DNA of 64,000 bases from Bacteroidota bacterium (GTDB taxonomy: Bacteria; Bacteroidota; Bacteroidia; Chitinophagales; Chitinophagaceae). The position numbers were made by a program, and so were the translations under genes. The notes under the pieces were generated by a model that was not told the origin of the DNA, made no database searches, and was given only the letters and a program-made list of their open reading frames with translations. Location: the NCBI GenBank assembly GCA_013288945.1, contig JABDAZ010000006.1, positions 1 through 64,000 on the forward strand, read 5' to 3'. Shown piece after piece: positions 26,642 through 36,242 of the stretch (position 1 is its first letter; every line of letters starts with the position of its first letter).

Positions 26642-27970
26642 CTATTTTTTTGCAAACTGAATTCGCAAGATAATATTTGAAGCATCATCCGCAAGCAGCA
26701 TTGATCCATCTTTTAAAATGGCCATTCCAACTGGCCTTCCGAATACTTCTTTCTTTTCCGGATCGGAAATAAAACCTGTTACAAAATCTTCCATTTTACC
26801 AGCAGGCATTCCATTTTTAAATGGAACAAAAACTACTTTATAACCTGCAAGTTGCGATCTGTTCCATGAGCCATGCTGGCTTACGAACGCGCCATTTTTA
26901 TATTTGTCAGGAAACGACGTTCCGGTATAAAAAGTTAATCCCAGCGACGCCGTATGCGCACCAACTGCATAATCCGGAACGATTGCTTTACTCACCAAAT
27001 CCAGGCGCTGGCTGTCTTTCATTCGCGGATCTAAATGATTGCCGAAATAAGAATATGGCCATCCATAAAAGCCGCCATCTTTTACTGAAGTAATATAATC
27101 AGGCACAAGTTCATCACCCAATTCATCACGTTCATTAACTGCAGCCCACAACTTTTTTGTTTCAGGATTAATCGACAAACCCGCAGGGTTGCGCAAACCG
27201 GAAGCAACTATTTTTTCACCGCTTCCATCAAGGTTTACTTCCAGCACATCTGCGCGCCGTATTTCATTTGCAATTCCATGTTCGCCAACATTACTTCCTG
27301 AACCAACAGAAATATAAATTTTATCTTTTTTATCATTCAAAATAATATTGCGCGTCCAATGATTATTGTATCCGCCAGCAGGTAAGTCTACAATTTTTTT
27401 ACCTGCAGATTTTATGATTGTATCTCCCAAATGATAATCATATTCCATAAGCCCGTCGGTATTGGCAACGTAAAATTTATTACCGTTTGTTAATATTCCA
27501 AAAGGCTGGTTCAATCCTTCCAAAAAATTATATTTATGAAGCGGCGCACCATTAATGCCGCCTCGAAGCAATGTTATTCTATTCGCACTTTCACCAAGAT
27601 TTTGAGATTTTCCTGCGCGCACAAATTTGGCGGCAACTTTTTTTACACCTTTCAATTCTGTATTTGCTTCGGCAATAAATACATCACCATTTTCGGCTGC
27701 ATAAATAAAACGCGGGTTATAAAATCCATCAGCAAATTTGCTCACCTGGAAACCATCTGGCGCAACGGGCATTTTACCTGCTGGCCAGCCAATTACTTTG
27801 CAATATTCTTTTACTGATTTTGTTGCAAATGGCGCAGGCAGCGAATCATTATTATTAACCGAATTATTAATTTCGGTACTATCCATTGCAGGTTTATTTT
27901 TTGCAGAATTATCAGCATTATTTGCACAAGCAATAACCAGGAAAAAGAGAACGGCAGAAAAATATTTCAT
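26642..27970 (-). CDS. Sorbosone-dehydrogenase-like PQQ/beta-propeller lipoprotein
   Basis: The 442-residue protein has a lipoprotein signal ending in VIACA and a six-bladed propeller with NPRFIYAAENGDVFIAEA, GLNQPFGI, GSGSNVGEHG, ASGLRNPAGLSINPE and GFYGWPYSYFG, and it closes with GRPVGMAILKDGSMLLADDASNIILRI. This is the pattern of soluble aldose/sorbosone dehydrogenases that use PQQ and Ca2+. It probably oxidises a sugar in the periplasm. No PQQ synthesis genes are in the window. The N-terminal 60 residues are an Asn-rich linker after the lipid anchor. Confidence 0.85.
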   Translation of the reverse strand: MKYFSAVLFFLVIACANNADNSAKNKPAMDSTEINNSVNNNDSLPAPFATKSVKEYCKVIGWPAGKMPVAPDGFQVSKFADGFYNPRFIYAAENGDVFIAEANTELKGVKKVAAKFVRAGKSQNLGESANRITLLRGGINGAPLHKYNFLEGLNQPFGILTNGNKFYVANTDGLMEYDYHLGDTIIKSAGKKIVDLPAGGYNNHWTRNIILNDKKDKIYISVGSGSNVGEHGIANEIRRADVLEVNLDGSGEKIVASGLRNPAGLSINPETKKLWAAVNERDELGDELVPDYITSVKDGGFYGWPYSYFGNHLDPRMKDSQRLDLVSKAIVPDYAVGAHTASLGLTFYTGTSFPDKYKNGAFVSQHGSWNRSQLAGYKVVFVPFKNGMPAGKMEDFVTGFISDPEKKEVFGRPVGMAILKDGSMLLADDASNIILRIQFAKK

Positions 27971-28228
27971 GTAAATTTTTTGTTTAGTTAATTCAAAATA
28001 TCTGCCATGATTTATTAATACATGAATTATTATTTAATCAGAAAGGCGATTAATAAGATGTGGAATATTAACTACAATTTTTTCATGAAAAATATTTTCT
28101 TATAAAAATTTACAAGCATTAATAGAAAAGATACAAATCAAAAAAATCATTTTTAAAATCAGATTGAAACATTAATAAAACATGCTCATTATAAATTGTT
28201 ATTACATTTACAACACAAATAATTTTAT

Positions 28229-30259
28229 ATGCAAAAACGATTGCTCTTCTTTTACTTTTTACTTTTTAATTTTTATTTATTATCAGCACAAGATGCATGG
28301 AAAATAAGCGCTGATAAAATTGATCCGTCAACTTATTATGGCGTTACAGTTGCGAATGGAATGATTGGAATTGTTTCTTCACCAGAACCTTTTAAAGTAA
28401 AAGATGTAGTACTTGCCGGTGCATATGATTTATACGGAAGAGGCCGCGTGAGTAATTTTCTACGCAGCTTCAATCTGCTAAACATGAAGCTGAGCGTGGA
28501 TGACAGGGAAATTTCTGCAAGAGATATTTCAAACATGAAACAAGAGTTGGATATGCGCCACGCCAATTTTACAACATCGTTCGACTATGGCGATAAGGCA
28601 ACAATTGCTTACACATATTATTCATTAAGGCAATTGCCTTTTACCGTATTAATGGATGTTTCCATCACTGCAAAAAAAGATATTTCTATAATTGGTTCAA
28701 GCGTTATGGAAGCGCCGGACGCATTAAAAGATGTACAAAATTATTACAACGAAATTGACAGACCGCATACATTAATAAGCTTATTAACTTCTTCTGCAAA
28801 AAGCCCGACAGGAAAATTATTAATGTGCGCATCAACTACTTTTTTATTTGTTGAACCACACGGACAAGAACCACGCGTGATACATGAAATGTGGGACAAT
28901 AATATGCACCTGATGAAATTTAGTAAGAAGATTAAAGCCGGCGAAACATATCATTTTTCTATTGCCGGTTCTTCAATAACATCTGCGCATCATGATGATC
29001 CGTTAAACGAAGCGGAGCGCTTAACCATCTTTGCGAAATTGCAAGGTCGTGATCGTTTAATCATGTTTCATAATAAAGCGTGGGATGAATTGTGGAAGAG
29101 CGATATTATTATTGATGGCGATGCACAATCGCAGCAAGATGTGCACAGCATGTTATATCATATGTATTCTTTTGTTCGCGAAGGAACAGCGCAAAGCCCG
29201 TCGCCAATGGGTTTGAGCGGATTGGGTTATAACGGCCATGTTTTTTGGGATGCAGATTTATGGATGTATCCTGCAATGCTTGTGCTGCATCCTGAACTTG
29301 GAAAAGCATTTGTAGATTATCGTTTTGACAGATTGGAAGCTGCGAAAAAAAATGCTTTTGCAAATGGTTATAAAGGCGCAATGTACCCTTGGGAAAGTGC
29401 CGGAACCGGCGTTGAAGAAACACCAGTGTGGGCATTAAGCGGCCCGTTTGAACATCATATTACTGCCGATGTTGCACTTGCCGCATGGACTTATTATTGT
29501 GCAACGCAGGATAAAAACTGGCTGCGCGAAAAAGGTTATCCGATACTTTCTGCCACGGCAGATTTCTGGGCTTCTCGTGTGGAAAGAAATGGTGCGGGTC
29601 ATTATGATATAAAAAATGTTGTTGCAGCAGATGAGTGGGCAGAGAATGTAGATAATAATGCATTTACAAATGCTGCTGCAAAAGCCAATTTGCAAAATGC
29701 CACGGAAGCCGCGAATCTATTGGGTTTGCAGCCCGATGCAGATTGGATGAATGTTGCGAATAATATTCCCATTATAAAATTTGCTGATGGTGTTACCAAA
29801 GAATTTGAAGCATATAATGGTGAAGGCATCAAACAGGCTGATGTAAATTTATTGGCTTATCCGTTAAAAGAAATTACAGATCAAAAACAAATAAAAAAAG
29901 ATTTGAGTTATTATGAAACACGCGTACCGAATGAAGGAACGCCAGCAATGACGCAAGCTGTTTTTGCATTGTTATATGCGCGCCTCGGTGATGGTGAAAA
30001 AGCGTTTCATTTTTTTAAAGACGCATACATGCCAAATCTTAATCCGCCATTTCGTGTAATTGCAGAAACAAAAGGCGGGACAAATCCATATTTTGCAACT
30101 GGCGCGGGCGGTATTTTACAAAGTTTATTAATGGGTTTCGGTGGCTTGGAAATTACACCAAAAGGCATTGTTCAAATTAAATCAAAACTGCCGGCAAGTT
30201 GGAAAAGCTTAACACTTACGGGCATCGGTGTTGAAAAGAAAACGTATAGTGTAAAATAA
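28229..30259 (+). CDS. Secreted glycoside hydrolase family 65 protein
   Basis: The 676-residue protein has a signal peptide (ends YLLSAQ) and the GH65 plan: an N-terminal beta-sandwich (GMIGIVSSPEPF), an alpha/alpha barrel with GHVFWDADLWMYPAML and the AMYPWESA(GTGVEE) segment, ADEWAENVDNNAFTN with the likely catalytic Glu near residue 473, and a short C-terminal beta domain. GH65 members are disaccharide phosphorylases or acid trehalase-type hydrolases; secretion speaks for the hydrolase kind, since little phosphate is available outside. The preferred disaccharide is not readable. Confidence 0.88.
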   Translation: MQKRLLFFYFLLFNFYLLSAQDAWKISADKIDPSTYYGVTVANGMIGIVSSPEPFKVKDVVLAGAYDLYGRGRVSNFLRSFNLLNMKLSVDDREISARDISNMKQELDMRHANFTTSFDYGDKATIAYTYYSLRQLPFTVLMDVSITAKKDISIIGSSVMEAPDALKDVQNYYNEIDRPHTLISLLTSSAKSPTGKLLMCASTTFLFVEPHGQEPRVIHEMWDNNMHLMKFSKKIKAGETYHFSIAGSSITSAHHDDPLNEAERLTIFAKLQGRDRLIMFHNKAWDELWKSDIIIDGDAQSQQDVHSMLYHMYSFVREGTAQSPSPMGLSGLGYNGHVFWDADLWMYPAMLVLHPELGKAFVDYRFDRLEAAKKNAFANGYKGAMYPWESAGTGVEETPVWALSGPFEHHITADVALAAWTYYCATQDKNWLREKGYPILSATADFWASRVERNGAGHYDIKNVVAADEWAENVDNNAFTNAAAKANLQNATEAANLLGLQPDADWMNVANNIPIIKFADGVTKEFEAYNGEGIKQADVNLLAYPLKEITDQKQIKKDLSYYETRVPNEGTPAMTQAVFALLYARLGDGEKAFHFFKDAYMPNLNPPFRVIAETKGGTNPYFATGAGGILQSLLMGFGGLEITPKGIVQIKSKLPASWKSLTLTGIGVEKKTYSVK

Positions 30260-30331
30260 ATTATTTTGCATTTTTCAAACCTTTTAATAGTTAAACAAAA
30301 AATGTAAATTTAAATAAACAATATATCAGGT

Positions 30332-30409
30332 CTGGAATGCAAAGAAAAACTGAACAAGTATATTGATACTGCAGATGAAAAAAATAAATCAACTACTCGA
30401 AAAATATAA
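30332..30409 (+). pseudogene. Remnant of a toxin-antitoxin antitoxin gene
   Basis: The frame from 30332 reads LECKEKLNKYIDTADEK and then runs into a stop. This matches the KLxxYIDxADEKK start of small antitoxins common in Chitinophagaceae. The start codon and all of the C-terminal part are missing or out of frame. It lies in the 370-base gap 30260-30629, just before a matching toxin remnant. The recognition is from memory of the family. Confidence 0.55.
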
Positions 30410-30459
30410 TGCAACAAGCAAGCAACTATATTATTAGAGTTTTGTTAATAATCAAAAAT

Positions 30460-30582
30460 TATCCGTGATGCAAACTTAAAAATTTTTCTTTTTTGATTAT
30501 TTATGAAATAGAAGGTGAATCAGTAATTATTTATACGCTTCCAAATATTAATAAGCATCAGAATAAAAAATTTAGAAAATGA
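30460..30582 (+). pseudogene. Remnant of a RelE/ParE-type toxin gene
   Basis: IRDANLKIFLF in one frame and then LIIYEIEGESVIIYTLPN...KKFRK in the next, to a TGA at 580-582, match the C-terminal half of RelE/ParE toxins (RIIYEIxGxxVIIYT). A frameshift near 30490 and the loss of the N-terminal half make it non-functional. With the antitoxin remnant at 30332 it forms a decayed toxin-antitoxin locus in the normal gene order. Confidence 0.6.
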
Positions 30583-30629
30583 CGAAAAAATTTACACTAA
30601 ATGAATAATAAATATTAATTTGCCAATTC

Positions 30630-31190
30630 TTGAAAAAAGTTGCGTCCATATTACTTCTTGGAATATTAATCTTTAACTGGGTTGGTTTCCGGTTTTTTTC
30701 TTCTTACATGGAGCAAAAAGCAAATGTGCAACTTGAAGCACAGCTGGATGATAACAACTACAATGATGCAGATCTTATTTCTATAAAAGTTCCTGCGGAG
30801 CATGTTTCTTCTTATGCAAATTCAAAACAGTTTGAACGCGTTGACGGACAGGTTGAAGTAAAAGGCGTTCAATATAAATATGTAAAAATCCGCCACTTTA
30901 ATGATTCGCTGGAATTGTTGTGCATCCCGAATTTGCAGGCGATGAAAGTTCAAAATGCAAAAGATGATTTTTTTAAATTAGTTAATGATTTGCAGCATAC
31001 CGGCCAAAGCAAAAAAGGCGATAACCATGCTGCTTTTGCTAAAAGTTTTTCTACAGACAATTATACAATTCAGGAACTTTTCAAGTTCGTAAATTATTCT
31101 ATTGCCATTTCACCAAAGTCCTTTTGCTACACAGCAAATCTTACAAACACGTTTTCCCTCACAGCGGAACAACCTCCCGAACACTGCTGA
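30630..31190 (+). CDS. Membrane-anchored protein of unknown function, upstream of the haloperoxidase-like genes
   Basis: The 186-residue protein starts at a TTG (MKKVASILLLGILIFNW), has one N-terminal membrane helix, and then a soluble, probably periplasmic part. Short strands such as DLISIKVPAEHVSSY, QVEVKGVQYKYVKIRHF and ELLCIPNL suggest a compact beta fold. I do not recognise the family. It lies 95 bases before the first PAP2/haloperoxidase-like gene on the same strand and may be part of that unit. The two Cys in the C-terminal region (SFCYTAN and the end EHC) stand out. Confidence 0.7.
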   Translation: MKKVASILLLGILIFNWVGFRFFSSYMEQKANVQLEAQLDDNNYNDADLISIKVPAEHVSSYANSKQFERVDGQVEVKGVQYKYVKIRHFNDSLELLCIPNLQAMKVQNAKDDFFKLVNDLQHTGQSKKGDNHAAFAKSFSTDNYTIQELFKFVNYSIAISPKSFCYTANLTNTFSLTAEQPPEHC

Positions 31191-31285
31191 TTTTCCATTT
31201 TCACAACAGTAATTAGCCTGTTATTAATCATTTCAATTTATTAAAAAGAAATGATTGGCGTTGTTAGCATTAACTCAATTTTATT

Positions 31286-32614
31286 ATGAACAAATTTTTG
31301 GCAATTGCCTGCATGGCAATTGGTTTTGCATCCTGCAATTCAAAAAAGGATTATGAAAAAGTTTTCAATGATCCGATTTTATATTGCAAAACCGTTTACC
31401 AGTTAAATGGTGTAGTGATGGGAAATAATTTTAGCCCAATAGTTGCATCGCGCAATTATATGTATGCAAATGTTGCCGCGTATGAAGTGATGGCTGCAGG
31501 CAATCCTAAAAAATATCAATCACTTGCAGGGCAATTAAAGGAATTAAAATTTGTTCCTGCTCCAACTAAAGGATTAAAAATTGATTATGAATTTGCATCA
31601 TTGCTTGCATTTTGCAAGCTCGGTGAAGCTGTAACTTTTCCTGCCGGAAGCATGAGCGATTATGTGGACAGTTTAAAAAAATTGGCAACCGATCATGGAA
31701 TGCCTGACGATGTTTTTAAAAATTCTATTGAATTTAGTGATACTGTTTCTGCCGCAATAATGGCATGGAGCAAAAAAGACAATTACGCGCAAACCCGCAG
31801 TGCGCCTCAGTATACGGTGCTTGATTCACCTGGCCGTTGGGTTCCTACCCCGCCGGCTTATTCCCGCGCTGCTGAACCACACTGGAGTGAAATACGCGCC
31901 CTTGTTGTAGATAGCGTTACAGAATATTTGCCGCCGCCGGCTTATATTTTTAATGTTACAGATTCAACAAGCCCTTATTATAAAGAAGTAAAAAATAGCG
32001 AGCGTACTGTTGACAGCCTTACTACTGAACAAACTGCCATTGCAGATTTTTGGGATGATAACCCTTTTAAATTAAATGTGTCGGGGCATTTAATGTTTGG
32101 TACAAAAAAGTTTTCTCCCGGCGGGCATTGGATGAGTATTGTTGGTATTGCCGCAGAAAAATCCAAAGCGGATTTTAACACAACAGTTTGCGCTTATGCC
32201 AAAACTGCCATTGCATTGTTTGATACATTTATCCAATGCTGGAACATAAAATATAAATACAATACAGTAAGGCCGGAAACTGTGATTAATAAATATTTCG
32301 ACGCGAACTGGAGGCCACATTTACAAACGCCGCCATTTCCTGAATATACTTGCGGGCATTGCTATATTTCGGCATCTGCAGCAGAAGCATTAACGAGTGT
32401 GTTCGGTGATAATTTTTCTTATACCGATACAACAGAACTTGAATTCGGGATTGATAAAAGATCATACAAATCTTTTCGTGATGCAGCTTTGGAAACAAAA
32501 GATTCCAGGTTTTATGGTGGCATCCATTATCATTATTCGGTAATAATAAGCCATGGAATGGGGAAAAAAATCGGCGAGCATATCGTTAATCATTTAACAA
32601 TGAAAAAATCGTAA
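31286..32614 (+). CDS. Vanadium-dependent haloperoxidase/PAP2-like lipoprotein (variant active site)
   Basis: The 442-residue protein has a lipobox (GFASC) and the vanadium-haloperoxidase/PAP2 signature in three parts: KYKYNTVRPET (Lys and Arg), PEYTCGHCYIS, and SRFYGGIHYHY (Arg and His). Enzymes of this group hold vanadate or phosphate with a Ser-Gly-His motif. Here the Ser is Cys356 (codon TGC at 32351), one base from Ser AGC. The other ligands are kept. It could be a halide oxidase, a phosphatase or an altered form. It stands 49 bases before an outer-membrane barrel gene and is paired with a second paralogue at 33639. Confidence 0.85.
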   Translation: MNKFLAIACMAIGFASCNSKKDYEKVFNDPILYCKTVYQLNGVVMGNNFSPIVASRNYMYANVAAYEVMAAGNPKKYQSLAGQLKELKFVPAPTKGLKIDYEFASLLAFCKLGEAVTFPAGSMSDYVDSLKKLATDHGMPDDVFKNSIEFSDTVSAAIMAWSKKDNYAQTRSAPQYTVLDSPGRWVPTPPAYSRAAEPHWSEIRALVVDSVTEYLPPPAYIFNVTDSTSPYYKEVKNSERTVDSLTTEQTAIADFWDDNPFKLNVSGHLMFGTKKFSPGGHWMSIVGIAAEKSKADFNTTVCAYAKTAIALFDTFIQCWNIKYKYNTVRPETVINKYFDANWRPHLQTPPFPEYTCGHCYISASAAEALTSVFGDNFSYTDTTELEFGIDKRSYKSFRDAALETKDSRFYGGIHYHYSVIISHGMGKKIGEHIVNHLTMKKS

Positions 32615-32663
32615 ATCATCATACAGGTTTAAAAAAATACACTAACCAAAACATCTATTAATT

Positions 32664-33635
32664 ATGAAAATTTTTCGACTGGTAAGGCACACATTAACGA
32701 TAATGATGTTGTTATTTTTATTACATCCTGCTGCAAAAGCGCAAACAGATTTGGATGCGATTATGATGGCCAAACAAAATTTTTGTGTCGGCGCAATGTA
32801 CAGCTACAACAGCTGGAAAAATTATTGGGAAGGCACTTTTAAAAGAAACAATCAGAACCTCGGAACTGTTTCTACAAAAATGTATAACCTGATGGGAACT
32901 TATGGAATCACTGATAAATTAAATGTAATTGTTAATGTTCCTTACGTGCAAACACACGCAACTGCAGGCACTTTGCACGGCATGAAAGGCTTCCAGGATT
33001 TATCTGTTTGGCTGAAATGGATGCCAATAGAAAAAGAAATTGGCAAAGGCACTTTTTCAATTTATACCATCGGTGGTTTTTCCACGCCATTGTCAAATTA
33101 TATCGCAGATTTTTTACCATTATCAATCGGCATGCACAGTACAACTGTTTCCGGAAGATTAATGCTGGACTATCAGCTTGGTAATTTTTTTGCAACTGCT
33201 TCGGGAACGTATACTTATAGAAATGATATCACTATTGATCGCACTTCTTATTATACAACACAGGAAATTTTGAGTAATAAAGTGGATATGCCAAATATGC
33301 TTTCATACAATGTTCGTGCAGGTTACAGGAGCGAAAGGCTGATTGCTGAAGCTATTTTTAATCAAATGTATACCTTGGGCGGGTTCGATATCAGGAAAAA
33401 TGATATGCCTTTTCCAAGCAATAAAATGAATGCATCAATGGTGGGCGTAAATTTTAAATACAATTTTAAAATGGTTCCGGGATTATCAATTGTTGCGGGT
33501 GCAAATACAACTGTTGCGGGCCGAAACGTAGGCCAGTCAACAGCTTACGAAGGATCAGTTTTTTATATTCTTGATTTTAGCAAGAAAACGAAAACAGCAA
33601 AAAAACATTCATCAAAAGAATCTTCTAAAAACTAA
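32664..33635 (+). CDS. Predicted outer-membrane beta-barrel (transporter-like)
   Basis: The 323-residue protein has a signal peptide (ends AAKA before QTD) and many amphipathic strands (KLNVIVNVPYVQTHA, FSIYTIGGFSTPL, FFATASGTYTY, GVNFKYNFKM). It resembles the 'transporter' barrels of the phenol-degradation MetA-like group, but no firm name can be given. It ends with a Lys/Ser-rich tail after YILDF. It lies between two PAP2/haloperoxidase-like lipoprotein genes, 3 bases before the second, so the three are almost surely one operon. Confidence 0.78.
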   Translation: MKIFRLVRHTLTIMMLLFLLHPAAKAQTDLDAIMMAKQNFCVGAMYSYNSWKNYWEGTFKRNNQNLGTVSTKMYNLMGTYGITDKLNVIVNVPYVQTHATAGTLHGMKGFQDLSVWLKWMPIEKEIGKGTFSIYTIGGFSTPLSNYIADFLPLSIGMHSTTVSGRLMLDYQLGNFFATASGTYTYRNDITIDRTSYYTTQEILSNKVDMPNMLSYNVRAGYRSERLIAEAIFNQMYTLGGFDIRKNDMPFPSNKMNASMVGVNFKYNFKMVPGLSIVAGANTTVAGRNVGQSTAYEGSVFYILDFSKKTKTAKKHSSKESSKN

Positions 33636-33638
33636 TTT

Positions 33639-35186
33639 ATGAAAAAATATTTTTTGTGTTTAACAGCAACAGTGGCAATTGGAATTGCATTAATGTCATG
33701 TAATAAAAACGTAACCGGAAGAACAGCAAACGAACCAATGCTGCAACCTGCAGATGTTGATGCAAATGCTGGAGCATGGAAAACAGTTTTATTATCAAGG
33801 CCTGATAGTTTTGCAGTAGCCGCACCGGTTGCAACAACTTCACCATTATACCTTGCAGATTTATATGAAATAAAAGGTTATCAAAAAAACCTTTCATCAG
33901 TAGATGAAGACCAGATAAAATATTGGGGCGCTGGCGGCGTATTCAGGTGGAATGAAATTATGCGCGGGCTTGTTGCAAAATATAATATCGCTCCATATCA
34001 GCTTGCAAATGGAACGTATCCAATTCCAAGTTCAACAAACCCATTTGCATATCCGTTATTTCCATTTTCAAATCCACCATATGCAAGCCGCGCTTATGCT
34101 TATGTAAGTGCTGCGCAATATGATGCATTAATCGCTTGCTGGCATTATAAATATTTATACAACAGGCCGGCGCCATATAAAAATGATTCAACCATACAAG
34201 CAAAAGTAACAAAAACCAATATGCCTTCTTACCCTTCTGAAGCAGCAGTGTTGGCGGGCGTTACAGCGGAAATGATGAAATTATTTTTTCCAGATGAAAT
34301 TGGAAATATTAATGCTTTATTACAACAGCAGGAATTGGCAGCAATGAAATCCGGCGCAGCTGCAAGAAGCGATATAACCGCAGGCGAAGCATTGGGAAGA
34401 CAAGTGGCAGAACTGTTTATTGCACGCGGCCGCGCAGACAAAGCCGGTGCTGCAGTTGGCACACCAGCCATCTGGGCAAATTTTGTAACCACTACACAAG
34501 CCGCAGGAAACACGCCTTGGTTTAGTTTAGAAACACCGGCACGACCTCCAATGTTGCCATTGTTTGGAAAAGTAATTCCATTTTTATTTGATACCAATAC
34601 AGTAAAAACTTTGCGCCCGGGCCCACCGCCGTCTGCAACAAGTGCAGACATGACACAGCAAACACAATTGGTTTATTCACAAATTAAAAACCCAACACGC
34701 GATCAAATGCGCATCGTTCAATTTTGGGCTGATGGCATTGGGACATATACTCCGCCGGGACATTGGAACGCAATTGCAGCAGAAGATTTTATTACACAAA
34801 ATTTTAGCGAAGTAAGATGGGCACGCAATATAGCGCTGCTAAATATGTCATTAATGGATGCAGGAATTTGTTGCTGGGATACAAAATATTTTTATTTTAA
34901 TCCACGCCCTTCGCAATTGGATCCTTCAATAAAAACATTAACAGGCGTTCCTAATTTTCCGTCATACATATCAGGCCACTCAACTTTTAGTGAAGCAGCG
35001 GCAACTATTCTTGGCCACATCATTCCTGCAAATGCATCGAAGTATGAAGCAATGTCGCAAGAAGCAGCAAAATCAAGATTTATCTCCGGTATACATACAC
35101 AAATTGATTGTAGTGCAGGGTTAACCGTTGGACAAAATGTTGGCAATTATGCCATTCAGCGCGCAAAAATTGATGGCGCAGAATAA
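33639..35186 (+). CDS. Vanadium-dependent haloperoxidase/PAP2-like lipoprotein (canonical active site)
   Basis: The 515-residue protein has a lipobox (ALMSC) and a full signature: KYFYFNPRPS, NFPSYISGHSTF and KSRFISGIHTQID. Ser, Gly, both His, Lys and Arg of the vanadate/phosphate site are all there. The N-terminal part (residues 60-330) is helical, as in the bacterial two-domain members. It is the third gene of a unit with its Cys-variant paralogue and a barrel. It should act in the periplasm or at the surface, with either halide peroxidation or phosphate transfer as its chemistry. The unit ends at the terminator at 35214. Confidence 0.87.
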   Translation: MKKYFLCLTATVAIGIALMSCNKNVTGRTANEPMLQPADVDANAGAWKTVLLSRPDSFAVAAPVATTSPLYLADLYEIKGYQKNLSSVDEDQIKYWGAGGVFRWNEIMRGLVAKYNIAPYQLANGTYPIPSSTNPFAYPLFPFSNPPYASRAYAYVSAAQYDALIACWHYKYLYNRPAPYKNDSTIQAKVTKTNMPSYPSEAAVLAGVTAEMMKLFFPDEIGNINALLQQQELAAMKSGAAARSDITAGEALGRQVAELFIARGRADKAGAAVGTPAIWANFVTTTQAAGNTPWFSLETPARPPMLPLFGKVIPFLFDTNTVKTLRPGPPPSATSADMTQQTQLVYSQIKNPTRDQMRIVQFWADGIGTYTPPGHWNAIAAEDFITQNFSEVRWARNIALLNMSLMDAGICCWDTKYFYFNPRPSQLDPSIKTLTGVPNFPSYISGHSTFSEAAATILGHIIPANASKYEAMSQEAAKSRFISGIHTQIDCSAGLTVGQNVGNYAIQRAKIDGAE

Positions 35187-35213
35187 AGTTTATGGTTTAA
35201 GCAATAAGCAGTA

Positions 35214-35245
35214 ATTCCCCGCTATTCTTAGCGGGGATGCTTTTT
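35214..35245 (+). terminator. Terminator after the haloperoxidase-like operon (copy 1 of a repeated terminator)
   Basis: ATTCCCCGCTA pairs with TAGCGGGGAT around TTCT, followed by TTTTT. The 25 bases before it (TATGGTTTAAGCAATAA) recur before the terminator at 36213. Confidence 0.9.
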
Positions 35246-35357
35246 AAAATTTTTGATTTTTATTTTAATAAGAAAAAAAGTAAAAATTTTTTTAAATATT
35301 TCAACGAGAAAATAAAGTTGATTAATAAAATCAACGCTATTAATAAAAGAATAAGAC

Positions 35358-36167
35358 ATGTTTTCAATCACCCGCGAACAAAAAATACATTACACATTGC
35401 GTATCGCAATAGCAATGTGTTTTATCGGCCATGGTGCATTTGGAATTATTACAAAACCAATTTGGGTAAATTATTTTGCGGTGTTTGGCATTGGCCATGA
35501 TATGGCTTATCGTTTAATGCCGGTGCTTGGTTCGTTTGATATTTTTTGCGGATTAATAATGTTGGTTTTTCCAATCCGTGCAATCCCGCTGTGGTTGGTA
35601 GTTTGGGGAGTTTTAACAGCATCGCTTCGCCCGTTATCCGGCGAACCGTTTGCTGAATTAATTGAACGTGCAGGAAATTTCGGAGCGCCACTTGCATTAT
35701 TAATAACGAGCGGCGGCATTCAAAAAAACCTAAAAAATTTATTTATACCAATCAATCCGAATGTAACAGTTGATGAAAAAACTTATGCAAGATTATTTTT
35801 GTGTTTGCGCATTGTTGTTTTTTTATTACTCGCCGGACATGGCTGGTTAAATTTAATTGAGAAGAAAGGATTAATAAACCAATATAAAACACTTGGGTTT
35901 TCAGACCCGTTAATCATTGCAAAAGCAATTGGCATTTTTGAAATCATTTCTGCATTTGCAGTATTAATAAAACCATTTCGCCCAATGATTTTAGGATTAA
36001 TCATTTGGAAAATCGCCAGCGAATTTTTCTATCCGCATTATGAATTATTTGAATGGGTAGAACGCGGCGGAAGTTATGGTTCACTCCTGGCATTATGGTT
36101 TTTATTAGATACAAACTCATCATTAATAGAAAATAAAATATTCAAACAAAAATTTCAGTCAGTATAA
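35358..36167 (+). CDS. DoxX-like membrane protein with internal duplication
   Basis: The 269-residue protein is made of two related halves (about residues 10-125 and 140-260). Each starts with LRI.....GHG and ends with an ER(A/G)G..G..LAL segment, with four membrane helices per half, as in a single DoxX protein of about 130 residues. DoxX proteins are linked to thiol/sulfur redox balance and quinone reactions in the inner membrane. Here it is bracketed by two copies of the same terminator repeat. The start at ATG 35358 is the first Met in frame before the first helix. Confidence 0.8.
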   Translation: MFSITREQKIHYTLRIAIAMCFIGHGAFGIITKPIWVNYFAVFGIGHDMAYRLMPVLGSFDIFCGLIMLVFPIRAIPLWLVVWGVLTASLRPLSGEPFAELIERAGNFGAPLALLITSGGIQKNLKNLFIPINPNVTVDEKTYARLFLCLRIVVFLLLAGHGWLNLIEKKGLINQYKTLGFSDPLIIAKAIGIFEIISAFAVLIKPFRPMILGLIIWKIASEFFYPHYELFEWVERGGSYGSLLALWFLLDTNSSLIENKIFKQKFQSV

Positions 36168-36212
36168 AAATATACAAACAACTTTTTATGGTTTAAGCAA
36201 TAAAGCCTTGTC

Positions 36213-36242
36213 ACCCCGCGATTCTTCGCGGGGTTGCTTTTT
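36213..36242 (+). terminator. Terminator after the DoxX-like gene (copy 2 of a repeated terminator)
   Basis: ACCCCGCGA pairs with TCGCGGGGT around TTCT, then TTGCTTTTTT. The upstream TATGGTTTAAGCAATAA is shared with the terminator at 35214. Confidence 0.9.
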
